The notes under the pieces were generated by a model, which was not told where the DNA came from, did not search any database, and was given only the letters and a program-made list of their open reading frames with translations. Positions 27,671-36,478 of a DNA stretch of 61,958 nt are shown here, one piece after another. The stretch's first letter is position 1. The number at the start of each line of letters is the position of its first letter. Position numbers and translations under genes: made by a program. Source of the DNA: Psychrobacter immobilis (GTDB lineage: Bacteria > Pseudomonadota > Gammaproteobacteria > Pseudomonadales > Moraxellaceae); contig NZ_CAJGZV010000003.1 in assembly GCF_904846065.1 (NCBI RefSeq), positions 1 to 61,958 on the forward strand, written 5' to 3'.

Positions 27671-28378
27671 ATGACTGAATCTACCGACAGATTAGATAGT
27701 ACTAAATTGAATAGCGTTGAATCGGCTAGTACTAATATTGCTGACAAGAAGGTACCTATAGCTGTGAGTAGTACTCATCAATCGATTGACTCTAAAACCA
27801 TAAATCATACGCCTAAAGCTATGTACGTGACTTCAGGCAACTCAATAACACCTAAAGATAAGTTGGACAAAATGCCAAAAATGGTTGCCAATGGCAGTCG
27901 CGCTTTTATCTGGTATTTGTTGGCGATAATGGTATTAATACTTGATCAATGGACTAAGTGGTTGGCCCAAACCACATTAGCGTTCAATGACCCCGTACCG
28001 GTCATTGAACCATTTCTCAACTGGACACTCGCTTATAACTATGGGGCAGCATTTAGCTTTTTAGCCAACGCTGGCGGTTGGCAGAAATGGTTTTTCTCAG
28101 GCTTAGCTTTTGTAATGGCTATCTTTTTAACGGTTTATTTAATCAAAGCGCCACGTGCAGCCAAGCTATTATCTATGGGGTTGGCCTTAATGCTTGGTGG
28201 TGCGATTGGCAACTTAATCGATCGTTTAAGAATTGGTAAAGTGGTTGACTTTATCCATGTGCATTATGCTGATGTCTGGAATTATCCTATTTTCAATGTT
28301 GCAGATATAGGTGTCTGTGTCGGTGTCGCATTGATTATAATTGACATGATATTTTTAGAAAGTAAGCGTAATAAATAA
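27671..28378 (+). CDS. lspA: Lipoprotein signal peptidase (signal peptidase II)
   Basis: A 235-residue LspA, the membrane aspartyl protease that removes the signal peptide of lipid-modified prolipoproteins. Four membrane helices and both catalytic Asp motifs are present: GNLIDRLR and FNVADIGV. The first about 75 residues are an extra, Ser/Thr/Lys-rich cytoplasmic extension; typical LspA is about 165 residues. AAAGGAAA precedes the start. LspA genes occur in heavy-metal operons elsewhere (pbrC in the Cupriavidus lead operon). It probably once followed the upstream metal genes, now separated by the IS. Confidence 0.93.
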   Translation: MTESTDRLDSTKLNSVESASTNIADKKVPIAVSSTHQSIDSKTINHTPKAMYVTSGNSITPKDKLDKMPKMVANGSRAFIWYLLAIMVLILDQWTKWLAQTTLAFNDPVPVIEPFLNWTLAYNYGAAFSFLANAGGWQKWFFSGLAFVMAIFLTVYLIKAPRAAKLLSMGLALMLGGAIGNLIDRLRIGKVVDFIHVHYADVWNYPIFNVADIGVCVGVALIIIDMIFLESKRNK

Positions 28379-28623
28379 GCACATTGATGCCGATTATCAC
28401 AAACAAAATGAACTAGCGTCGTATTCACTCTATACGGAAAAATACTTTTTATACTTGAGTATGTTTATAAAATGTGAACTGGAAGGTAATGTATGACTGG
28501 TATAGGTACTCACTCATTTTAGGTCTTAAAACTCAATACTTAAAAGCTCTGCGTAGAGCCATTATTATAGAGACATTGAATAATCCATAAATTCTTTATT
28601 GATAATAACAAAAGGAAAATACA

Positions 28624-28986
28624 GTGTCACAGACTCAGCCAACTATTGAAAAAATTCACAGCCTTAGAAAAAAACAAGAGACAGCGTTAAAAAGTCTTAC
28701 CCTTATAGGCTATCTAGAAGGCACCTCTTTCTTATTATTGCTCTTCATCGCCATGCCACTAAAATATATGATGGACATTCCAGAAGGTGTGAAATACATC
28801 GGTATGGCACACGGTATGTTGTTTATTACCTATATCATAATACTTATAGGCTCAGCTATCAAAATGAAAATGCCTCTTTGGGCAATACCTGCGGGCGTAC
28901 TCGGCTCACTCTTACCTTTTGGCCCATTTATATTCGATCATTTACTAAAAAAGAACTTGCAGGAAAATGTAAGTAAAGAAGCCTAG
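28624..28986 (+). CDS. DUF3817 family small membrane protein
   Basis: A 120-residue inner-membrane protein with three hydrophobic helices and the GMAHGMLFITY core typical of DUF3817. The start is GTG at 28624 with AAAAGGAAA upstream. The family has no established function; members often sit beside transporters. It follows lspA by 245 bp on the same strand. Confidence 0.75.
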   Translation: MSQTQPTIEKIHSLRKKQETALKSLTLIGYLEGTSFLLLLFIAMPLKYMMDIPEGVKYIGMAHGMLFITYIIILIGSAIKMKMPLWAIPAGVLGSLLPFGPFIFDHLLKKNLQENVSKEA

Positions 28987-29361
28987 AACAAGCTCTGCTA
29001 TAAATGCCACAAACGTATCTTATTACTCAAGATTATTTTTCCTAACTAAATCACAAGCCGCCATCACTCATCGTGGCGACAAATGAATAACATTGAGCAG
29101 AAATTAATCACAATAAAACTTTAATTCAGACCCAGTATGAATAGTCTCACACTCCAGTTACTTTTCGAACTTATCTTACATACTATCGACAAACCCGTTT
29201 TGTTTAAAAGCTAAACAGGTTTTGTCATCCGCGATGGCTTTCCTGTTATCGTAGGGTATACCCCAGGGGCACTATCAAAACAGGTCTCTTAATCAATTAA
29301 TAGTCTACTTATAATAGACTGCAATAATGGAACTACTTATAACAGACTATTTTAGGTGTTT
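28987..29361. other. Gene-free stretch with recombination-site-like sequence
   Basis: No supported gene. It contains an imperfect hairpin (AAACCCGTTTTG...AAACAGGTTTTG near 29190-29225) and, at its end, a 33-bp sequence (29316-29348) that matches another at 33060-33092 in inverted orientation. Confidence 0.6.
29316..29348 (-). other. res-like site A
   Basis: On the minus strand it reads AGTCTGTTATA, then a GTTCCATTAT core, then CAGTCT. About 28 of 33 positions match site B at 33060-33092, which lies in the opposite orientation. Each site is upstream of a serine recombinase gene (the broken one at 29362 and the intact one ending at 32881), so they are probable recombination sites. Confidence 0.6.
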
Positions 29362-29952
29362 ATGTTTATCAGAGCATAGAGCGCCAATCAAAGATCAAGA
29401 TGCCAAGCGTGCCAAAAGTGAGCTCATATAGCTTGCTGCTGATCATGGTCACAAAATTGCCGCCTTCTATGTTGAAAACGAGTCAGACGCAACTTTAATA
29501 CGTCCACAGTTAATGTAACTGATAAATGATGCCCATGAAGGCGATATAATTTGGTTGAGCAGATTGACCGCTTAGCACGTTTAAACCAAGCTGATTGGGA
29601 TACTCTCAAAAGAATGCTATTAGAAAAGAAGCTGGCGGTAGTATCAGAAGAGCTACCGACCTCTTATATAACGCCTCAATCTGATAGCAGCATTGTATTT
29701 ATGAGCAGCGTATTACAGGCCATCAATTCGATGATGCTTTATATGCTCGCTGCTATTGCTAGAAAGGACTATGAAGATCGACGTAACCGTCAGATGTAAG
29801 GTATTTCTCGTACTAAGGTAGAAAGTAAATATTCAGGACGTAGGAAAGATACCGAGAAGCGTAAGATTATCGCTAGCCTTCTGAAATCTGGGCGTAGTTA
29901 TTCTGAAATACAAGCTACAGCTAAGTGCTCGCGTCATTTGATAGCTGTATAG
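29362..29952 (+). pseudogene. Serine resolvase pseudogene
   Basis: A degenerate serine recombinase. The N-terminus starts MFIRA and then meets a stop; a frameshift follows before DQDAKRAKSEL (in another frame), another at ILVEQIDRLARL (a T is missing near 29550), and a CAA-to-TAA change at 29797 stops the frame after RRNRQM. The C-terminal helix-turn-helix (SYSEIQATAKCSRHLIAV) is still readable to 29952. It is related to the intact resolvase at 32291 and the fragment at 13364. Confidence 0.8.
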
Positions 29953-29958
29953 CTAAAT

Positions 29959-30174
29959 AAATACTCAAATACTCAAATACTCAAATACTCAAATACTCAA
30001 ATACTCAAATACTCAAATACTCAAATACTCAAATACTCAAATACTCAAATACTCAAATACTCAAATACTCAAATACTCAAATACTCAAATACTCAAATAC
30101 TCAAATACTCAAATACTCAAATACTCAAATACTCAAATACTCAAATACTCAAATACTCAAATACTCAAATACTC
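29959..30174. repeat. 27-copy perfect 8-bp array (AAATACTC), candidate centromere
   Basis: Exactly 27 perfect head-to-tail copies of AAATACTC (216 bp). Read as ACTC plus AAAT it fits the parH centromere of plasmid TP228, where ParG, a ribbon-helix-helix protein, binds ACTC tetramers spaced by 4-bp AT-rich spacers. This plasmid encodes a ParA of ParF-like size and a small RHH partner (40994-41845). The array is 11 kb from that operon. Perfection of the units suggests recent expansion or homogenisation. Confidence 0.9.
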
Positions 30175-30397
30175 AAAATTATTTTGAGGATCTGTAATAA
30201 CCTTGTCAAATAAAAATTGTCTGTTATCAAAGTTCCTCTAATATATTCTGTTTAAGTAAGAAAAATATTGATTACGTTTCAAGTTACAGTATTTTAGCCG
30301 AATCTTTTATAAACGAATCATTATCGCAACGATGATACTGATACTAGCTTAAGCTTGATTATCAAGGCAGATTTTCTTGCGTATAGCAGGGTTTGTT

Positions 30398-31981
30398 CTA
30401 ACTATTCAAACCATCTGCTTCATCTTTAAAGGTTTCTACAACCACAGAGAAAATATCGTCCCAAACCTCATCATTTGCCAAAAACGGATAATCCTTCAAT
30501 AGCTTATTACTTTTAACACCCTTATTTTGTAGCATGCTACGAATAATTCTATCGGCATAGCTGTTGGGCATCTCAACAATCTCTTTTATCGCCAGTCGTG
30601 CATGGTCATGCTTTCTTAGGTACTGTGACTCGTTATGCATCTCTTTTTCAATAACATGAGCAATGAGTCCTGATAAGTACTGAACGTGAGGCGTTAGATC
30701 CATAAAGCGCCATGCAGGTTGAATTAGGTGAGTATTTCCAAAATTTAAGTTTGAGCGAATACCATCAGGGTAAGTAATCGCTTGTTTATCAAAGCTGTAA
30801 TGATCACGGATTTGCTCCATAAGTGGCACGGATACACGGTCTAAAATTTTGTCATAGGCATGACGGTCTGAGGGATGCTCAGCAATGGCTTGTGATATAG
30901 GTAGGATAATCGGCTCATGAATGACCTGGTCTCGCCTGAGGACGTCATTAATTAAGAAGCGATGTACACGGCCATTGCCATCCGCCAGCGGATGAATATA
31001 TACAAAAGCAAAGGAGGCAACCGCACTACGCATCAGTGCTGATTGTCCCTCAGTCTTTTCCATAAATACCTGTAACCCTGCTAGCTTGTTAGCAATGTCA
31101 TCAGCAGGTGGCGCGATATAGTGCACAATTTCTTTAAAGCCATTCACCTGAGTATGCGACACAAAAACTGGTGATTGACGGATGCCGTACTGCTGAATAA
31201 TAGTTTTACTACCCAATATGTCTTGTTGCAACTCTGCTAGCGACTCAGGATCAAGCGGAATATCGCCCTTGCCGGTACGCCGTGCCATTACATCGGCGAA
31301 ACGTTCAATACGTTTTAACTCTTTCCCTTCACCTTCTATAGTAAAACTGGCTTTACTCTCTCGTAATGTCATCCATACGGAGGCACGCATCAGTAAGTCT
31401 TGCCCAAATTCATCGTTCAGCTTGTCAACCATTGTGGCAATATCGAGTGCAGCGGCTTGCGTAAACAACTCTGTTTTCACCAATTGAGGACAGAAATGAC
31501 GGGTTCCTGCAAGATTGTCATTGATACGCCAACGAGCATTCTTTATGACATGCGCAGGGCTTGAAGTAACCTGCTTCTTAGCATCTAAAGCGTCCACATA
31601 GTTACCGCCTAAATTACTCGGTACTGCTAACTGCTGACCCATGAGCCACTCATACAAGAAAGCCATTCTACGGGCATAGCTGCCTGTCGGCTCAGCGTTT
31701 ACCCATGCTTGTACGTCATCAGCACCTACCTGCTCAAATAGACGAACCAGTAACTCTAAATTCAGTACTTCATGACGCATGTGAAACTGTAAGTGCGCAA
31801 TGATAGTGTCCAGTGGACGCGCGGTTTCCTGATAAGCGTTATGAATGACGTCACCGTCTTTATAGGTTTGTCTGCGCCCACCGATACTACTGATGACATA
31901 TAAAGGGGACACCAGCTCGATGCTGGCATAACGGATAAGCCATGCTGCGCCAATAGGGTCTGAAGTAGGGGTATTCATCAT
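30398..31981 (-). CDS. Fic-domain protein (probable AMP-transferase)
   Basis: A 527-residue protein with the Fic motif HPLADGNGRVHRFL (about residue 335); the family motif is HPFxxGNGRxxR. Upstream is an N-terminal inhibitory helix motif SFTIEG matching (S/T)xxxE(G/N) at about residue 210, so activity should be autoinhibited. Fic proteins transfer AMP or other groups to Ser, Thr or Tyr of target proteins. N- and C-terminal helical regions flank the domain. No separate antitoxin gene is adjacent. It lies between an 8-bp array and a serine resolvase, so it may be cargo of a resolvase-bearing element. The target is unknown. Confidence 0.85.
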   Translation of the reverse strand: MMNTPTSDPIGAAWLIRYASIELVSPLYVISSIGGRRQTYKDGDVIHNAYQETARPLDTIIAHLQFHMRHEVLNLELLVRLFEQVGADDVQAWVNAEPTGSYARRMAFLYEWLMGQQLAVPSNLGGNYVDALDAKKQVTSSPAHVIKNARWRINDNLAGTRHFCPQLVKTELFTQAAALDIATMVDKLNDEFGQDLLMRASVWMTLRESKASFTIEGEGKELKRIERFADVMARRTGKGDIPLDPESLAELQQDILGSKTIIQQYGIRQSPVFVSHTQVNGFKEIVHYIAPPADDIANKLAGLQVFMEKTEGQSALMRSAVASFAFVYIHPLADGNGRVHRFLINDVLRRDQVIHEPIILPISQAIAEHPSDRHAYDKILDRVSVPLMEQIRDHYSFDKQAITYPDGIRSNLNFGNTHLIQPAWRFMDLTPHVQYLSGLIAHVIEKEMHNESQYLRKHDHARLAIKEIVEMPNSYADRIIRSMLQNKGVKSNKLLKDYPFLANDEVWDDIFSVVVETFKDEADGLNS

Positions 31982-32290
31982 GAGGGGCTCAAGCGATTAT
32001 AGATAAGCTATTTTGCAGAAAAGCGATTATGAATGCAATATAATGATTATAATGAAGCCTCATTGCATTAAATCGATTTTTATATGACGCTGTGATGTCT
32101 TTAGATAAAGATCGAAGGGCGTTTTAAGTGGGCATAATTGAACGAAATTGAATGATGAAAATACACCGTTCTTAACACAGCTACGTAGTAATAGAGTACC
32201 TATTTCTGCAAATAAAGCCTTCTTGCCTCGCGTGTAAAGCCTTATATATCAGCTGTTTATGAACAAAAATAAAATAAAATACCTCAGCTA
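31982..32290. other. Gene-free stretch between fic and resolvase genes
   Basis: Contains several copies of GCGATTAT/GATTATA-like sequence near 31990-32060 just upstream of fic, which could be operator half-sites. Otherwise nothing recognised. Confidence 0.4.
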
Positions 32291-32881
32291 TTAGCCCTGC
32301 TTTAACACCCGATAAACCGTAGCCACCCCAACACCAACCGCCTTAGCAATCTCCTCTTTTGTCATATTGTTTTGACTGGCTAATTCTTTAATACGATTGT
32401 GTTTCGTTGTATTAGGCTTCTTACCAGTGGGCTTATAACCACTGTTCGCCAATCCCTGCTTAATACGCTCTCTACGTTTGTCGTTATCAAGCTTTGCCAT
32501 TGTGGCTAATAAGTCGATCAACATATCGTTGATCACCCTGAGAATATCCCCGGTCATACCCTCACTGACTGTATGCGTCGTTGGCAGATCAGCCACCACT
32601 AATCGTAAGCCCTTGTCTTTGATGCGCTGCTTTAGAATTGCAAAATCATCTTGAGATAATCGGCTTAATCTATCCACGCTTTCAACCAGTAGAATATCGC
32701 CTTGCTCAGCGTCCTTTAGCAGCTTGGCTAATAATGGTCTATCGAGCTTTGTACCACTGAAATGCTCGACGTACTCAACATGGTTATCATCATAACTTGT
32801 ACTGAAAGCCACCAAATCAGCCAATGCTCTGGTAGCGTCTTGATCCTTAGTGCTGGCTCTCACATAAATACGAACAGTCAT
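32291..32881 (-). CDS. Serine resolvase/invertase
   Basis: A 196-residue small serine recombinase: catalytic Ser in RIYVRASTKDQD, arginines in SVDRLSRL, the long E helix, and a C-terminal helix-turn-helix (TKEEIAKAVGVGVATVYRVL). It should resolve dimers or invert DNA between matched sites. Upstream (32940-33030) are alternately oriented AATGATAG/CTATCATT motifs and then res-like site B (33060). It is intact, unlike the related pseudogene at 29362. Confidence 0.92.
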   Translation of the reverse strand: MTVRIYVRASTKDQDATRALADLVAFSTSYDDNHVEYVEHFSGTKLDRPLLAKLLKDAEQGDILLVESVDRLSRLSQDDFAILKQRIKDKGLRLVVADLPTTHTVSEGMTGDILRVINDMLIDLLATMAKLDNDKRRERIKQGLANSGYKPTGKKPNTTKHNRIKELASQNNMTKEEIAKAVGVGVATVYRVLKQG

Positions 32882-33059
32882 AACCCACCTCTATTATTTA
32901 GACTTAATAATTAGTGCTCATTGATAATAACAAGATATTACTATCATTTAATAATATAAAAAAGTCTAATGATAGATAGATTATCATTTAAAGGTTTTAT
33001 GTTTTGGGTATAGACTAATGATAGGAGAAAAACATGGCAACCAGCACTATAATTCAAAA

Positions 33060-33092
33060 GTCTGTTATAGATGGTTCCATTATACCAGTCTG
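33060..33092 (+). other. res-like site B
   Basis: AGTCTGTTATA, a GTTCCATTAT core and CAGTCT, with a third AGTCTGTT at 33110. It is the inverted partner of site A (29316-29348). It lies about 180 bp upstream of the intact serine resolvase gene. Confidence 0.6.
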
Positions 33093-33186
33093 TTTTAAAT
33101 AGTCTGTTAATAGGTTTGAAGGGTTAAATAGCTAGTTCCGCTAGGGTATAGCTTTTGAAACCATTTTTCTTTATATTGTCACTTAG

Positions 33187-33256
33187 ACAGGCTGGGCATT
33201 TGATGTATAGTGTCATTTGCATTTCACTATTTATCAATTTCTCAGCCTGTTTTTTT
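33187..33256 (+). promoter_or_regulatory. Structured leader ending in a terminator, before the CDF gene
   Basis: ACAGGCTG (33187-33194) pairs with CAGCCTGT (33243-33250), with inner pairings TTGAT/ATCAA and ATAGTG/CACTAT, and a T-run directly follows. The whole forms a long imperfect hairpin ending about 40 bp before the CDF start. It could end upstream transcription or act as a metal-responsive attenuator; no known riboswitch class is recognised. Confidence 0.6.
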
Positions 33257-33297
33257 CAGCCTACTTTTTGAACCACCACCCGGATATAAATGTAGCT

Positions 33298-34131
33298 ATG
33301 AATAAAACAACTTTTAAAATATCGAAGATGGACTGCCCTTCGGAGGAAAACCTAATCCGAATGAAATTAGAGGGCCACTCGAATATTGAACATCTTGAGT
33401 TCGACATTCCTAACCGTCAATTAACTGTGTTTCATCATGACAATATAGAAGGGATAGAGACTGCTATTCATGACCTAAAATTAGGAGACACCCTACTCTC
33501 GACCGAAACCATTGACCCCTCTGATCCCAACAATAATTTTAAAATTGATGCTGACTCTAGTCACAAAAAAGATGCTGAGCAAAGAAAGCTACTATGGATA
33601 GTGCTGGTCATTAACTTTGCTTTCTTTATTATTGAAATGAGCACGGGACTGATTTCTCGTTCGATGGGGTTGGTCGCCGACAGCTTAGATATGTTAGCAG
33701 ATAGCTTCGTGTACGGAATTAGCTTATTTGCGGTCGGTGGAACGGTCATTAAGAAAAAACGGATTGCTAGAATTGCCGGATATTTTCAAATTACGCTAGC
33801 GATTCTTGGTTTTTTAGAAGTACTAAGACGTTTCTTTGGCAATGAGCAGTTACCTGACTTTTCTACCATGATAGTCATATCGATTCTTGCGCTAATTGCA
33901 AACTCGATTTGCCTCTATTTACTACAAAAATCGAAAAGCAAAGAAGAAGAAGCCCATATGCAAGCCAGTATGATTTTCACTTCAAACGATGTGATTATCA
34001 ATTTAGGGGTAATTGTTGCAGGGATTTTGGTTAATTGGTTACACTCTAGTACGCCTGATTTGATTATTGGTAGCATCGTATTTGCTTTAGTTATTCAGGG
34101 CGCCTTTAGAATATTGAAGTTGAGTAAGTAG
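33298..34131 (+). CDS. Cation diffusion facilitator with N-terminal HMA-like domain
   Basis: A 277-residue protein combining an N-terminal HMA-like fold (SKMDCPSEENLIRMKL, one Cys) with a CDF-type membrane domain: about six helices with the metal-site DSLDMLADSFVYGIS in helix 2 and TSNDVIINLGV in helix 5. It probably exports Zn(II), Cd(II) or Co(II) in exchange for protons. The ATG at 33298 is chosen because it begins the HMA-like domain; the open frame extends 27 codons upstream into the leader hairpin. The usual long cytoplasmic C-terminal domain of CDF proteins is absent. Confidence 0.85.
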   Translation: MNKTTFKISKMDCPSEENLIRMKLEGHSNIEHLEFDIPNRQLTVFHHDNIEGIETAIHDLKLGDTLLSTETIDPSDPNNNFKIDADSSHKKDAEQRKLLWIVLVINFAFFIIEMSTGLISRSMGLVADSLDMLADSFVYGISLFAVGGTVIKKKRIARIAGYFQITLAILGFLEVLRRFFGNEQLPDFSTMIVISILALIANSICLYLLQKSKSKEEEAHMQASMIFTSNDVIINLGVIVAGILVNWLHSSTPDLIIGSIVFALVIQGAFRILKLSK

Positions 34132-34789
34132 CCAAGCCTAATAACTGAAGCAAATAGCTCAAGTAAGTAGCTTAATTAAACCGCTAAGTGTAAAGTAACT
34201 GGGTTTGAAGCAAATAAACATCATAAGGATATGAGACCTCAAGCAATGATTGAACAAACTTTAAATCTAGTCACCACCAAAGACCATCAGCAAGTTGCCG
34301 TTTGGCGAATAATAGATGATGAAGTCTTTGATAAGAATCTGGTGGTGGTCAACTAATTTAGGACACTAATAAAATTCAAACCTACATCGCCATTACTTAT
34401 AACCCTGAGTCGAGAACGGATAATAATTATAAGCGTTGGGGCAACTTTTATGACCGCCAAGATCTGTTAGTAGGTGACGAGTTGTGTCAGGTGGTTAATT
34501 TTCAGAGACCTTCCTAAATTTTGTGTAAGTATTTAATCTAAACGTCAGTTACACAGAATCTGGGATGGTCTCTTCAAGTCCTCACTAGCGCACCGATCAT
34601 AGATAGAATATCTATGGTAAGTACATCATGAAGTACACTGTGGCTATCTCAGCAAGTTGAAACCTTAATACCATTAGCTCACAGCCAAAGATTCAAGTCC
34701 TCACTAGGGAACCGAATAGAATTAAAGGCAACCACAATGGACAGAAACAGCCATAGGTATGCCTTTAAATCAGCAGTCTCTTAAATATA
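34132..34789. other. Gene-free stretch with gene relics and repeats
   Basis: Two short relic-like frames: 34246-34356 (MIEQTLNLVTTKDHQQ...) and 34362-34517 (ending GDELCQVVNFQRPS), neither recognised. A mini-element with IS256-like ends lies at 34504-34573. After it the 16-bp sequence TTCAAGTCCTCACTAG occurs twice (34573-34588 and 34692-34707), around small hairpins such as ATAGATAGAATATCTAT. Confidence 0.55.
34504..34573. mobile_element. 70-bp mini-element with IS-like inverted ends
   Basis: The ends are imperfect 25-bp inverted repeats beginning AGAGACC(T/A)TCC and ending TGTGTAA, with about four mismatches and only some 20 bp between. This looks like a solo or internally deleted element of IS256-like type, or a MITE. 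No flanking duplication is clear. Confidence 0.45.
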
Positions 34790-35770
34790 TCACTCTTTAT
34801 TTGGATTGAATCTGCGCCGATACTCGCTAGGTGTCAACCCAACAATACGTTTGAATATCTTACGAAACGCACTGACATCACTATAACCCACTTTCCACGC
34901 GATTTGCTCAACAGGAGACGACGAGAACTGTAGAAAGTCTTTTGCCTCTCCTATCCGTAATCGCTGACAGTATTCCGTTGACGTCATGCCCGTCGCCTTA
35001 TGAAAACGACGCAAAAAAGTACGTTCCTCCAATTGAGCACAATTGGCTAGTGTGGGCAAATCAATATCCTGTGCTTCTGTTTTTTGCAACCAATGTTGCA
35101 CCTTTAGTATGGCTGCATCACCATGTGTTAATACCGGTGAGAACGCACTGTAATAGCATTGTTCACGTCTTGAGGGATCAATCAATAACGCACGAGCGGT
35201 CTCATTCATCACCTGTGAGCCAAGAAAGCGGTCAACCATCCTAAGTCCTAAATCCGTCCAAGCCATCGCCCCACCAGCAGTCACAATATCACCGTCTTCG
35301 ATGATGATGCGATCCACGTCAAGCTCCACATCAGGGAAACGATTCTCGAACTGCGCCACATAACCCCAATGTGTGGTTGCCTTACGCTTGGAGAGTAATC
35401 CTGTTTCACCCAATAAAAAAGCACCCGCACAAACGGATGACATGATTACACCTCCTGAATGCTGATCTCTCAGCCAGTTCAGCCAAGGCGCTGCTGCTTG
35501 TTGTTCAATCGGTGCCTCTAACGTTGGCGGGATAATGACAGCCGCTAATTTTCCTACACTATCGGAATTACTAGAAAAAATGCAGGTAGGTTGTTCTTTA
35601 GCATCCTTAATCTCCCAGTGACTCACTTGTAAAGGAAGATCAGTTGTATCTTGGCGCTTGGCGGCTATTTTACTGGCAATGACGAACAGATCAGTCAGAC
35701 CAAGGATGGCCGCCATTTGTGCCTTCTCATAAACGACCAACCCAATTTCAATAGTATGTTTTTGATTCAT
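34790..35770 (-). CDS. GlxA-family (DJ-1/AraC) transcriptional regulator
   Basis: A 326-residue regulator: an N-terminal DJ-1/PfpI-like domain with the nucleophile-elbow-like SSVCAGAFLLGETGLL (about residue 112) and a C-terminal AraC-type double helix-turn-helix ending in VGYSDVSAFRKIFKRIVGLTPSEYRRRF. It is divergent from a hydrolase gene 109 bp away and probably controls the following three-gene set. The signal is unknown; GlxA-type proteins often regulate amide or nitrogen compound use. Confidence 0.9.
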   Translation of the reverse strand: MNQKHTIEIGLVVYEKAQMAAILGLTDLFVIASKIAAKRQDTTDLPLQVSHWEIKDAKEQPTCIFSSNSDSVGKLAAVIIPPTLEAPIEQQAAAPWLNWLRDQHSGGVIMSSVCAGAFLLGETGLLSKRKATTHWGYVAQFENRFPDVELDVDRIIIEDGDIVTAGGAMAWTDLGLRMVDRFLGSQVMNETARALLIDPSRREQCYYSAFSPVLTHGDAAILKVQHWLQKTEAQDIDLPTLANCAQLEERTFLRRFHKATGMTSTEYCQRLRIGEAKDFLQFSSSPVEQIAWKVGYSDVSAFRKIFKRIVGLTPSEYRRRFNPNKE

Positions 35771-35878
35771 ATGTCGTTATTAACCTCTTATGTGTCGATG
35801 TAGCCACTCGTTAGTGTAGCACAGTGCTTGTAAAATGTACGTCTATACAGTCACTCCCATAAACAAAGAGGCACTATC

Positions 35879-36427
35879 ATGAACAAACAAGCACTTATCG
35901 TTGTTGACATTCAAAATGAGTATTTCCCAGAAGGTAAGTTATCACTTGTAGGTATTAACGAAGCCGCTGACAATGCCGCTTTGATTATTGAATCTGCTAG
36001 AGAAAAAGGGCAGACCATCATCCATATCCGTCACGAGATGCCTTCTGCCGACGCACCGATGTTTACACCCAATACCGATGGTGTAGAGATCAATGAGAAG
36101 GTAAAACCTATAGAGGGTGAAGCTGTAATCACTAAGCATTACCCTAATTCGTTCCGTGAGACCACTCTAAAAGAGCTATTAGATAAAGAAGGTATAAAAG
36201 AGGTGACTGTTATTGGCGCCATGAGTCATATGTGTGTAGATGCAACGGTTCGTGCGGCAGTGGACTTTGGTTATACCACAACCACCGTCCATGATGCTTG
36301 TGCCACGCTTGATCTTGAATTCAATGGCACGACCGTACCTGCAGCGCAGGCTCATGCCACTATCATGGCAGCGATTGAGTTTCTATATGGAGAAGTGATT
36401 GATACCCAAACGTGGATTGCACGTTAA
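35879..36427 (+). CDS. Isochorismatase-family cysteine hydrolase
   Basis: A 182-residue single-domain hydrolase beginning KQALIVVDIQNEYF (catalytic Asp) and containing VIGAMSHMCVDATVRAA with the catalytic Cys. Family members hydrolyse amides such as nicotinamide or N-carbamoyl compounds. It is next to the divergent GlxA regulator, which probably controls it, and is followed 51 bp later by an MBL-fold gene. The substrate is unknown. Confidence 0.9.
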   Translation: MNKQALIVVDIQNEYFPEGKLSLVGINEAADNAALIIESAREKGQTIIHIRHEMPSADAPMFTPNTDGVEINEKVKPIEGEAVITKHYPNSFRETTLKELLDKEGIKEVTVIGAMSHMCVDATVRAAVDFGYTTTTVHDACATLDLEFNGTTVPAAQAHATIMAAIEFLYGEVIDTQTWIAR

Positions 36428-36478
36428 TAACCACGGTCTAAATGCACATATATAACACTAATTAATAAGGTATCTATC

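Noticed and set aside
29959..30174. CRISPR array
   Set aside because: The units are 8 bp with no spacers and no cas genes are present, so this is a simple tandem repeat.
34573..34707. CRISPR remnant or repeat-spacer unit
   Set aside because: Only two 16-bp copies 119 bp apart with no further repeats and no cas genes; not enough to support CRISPR.
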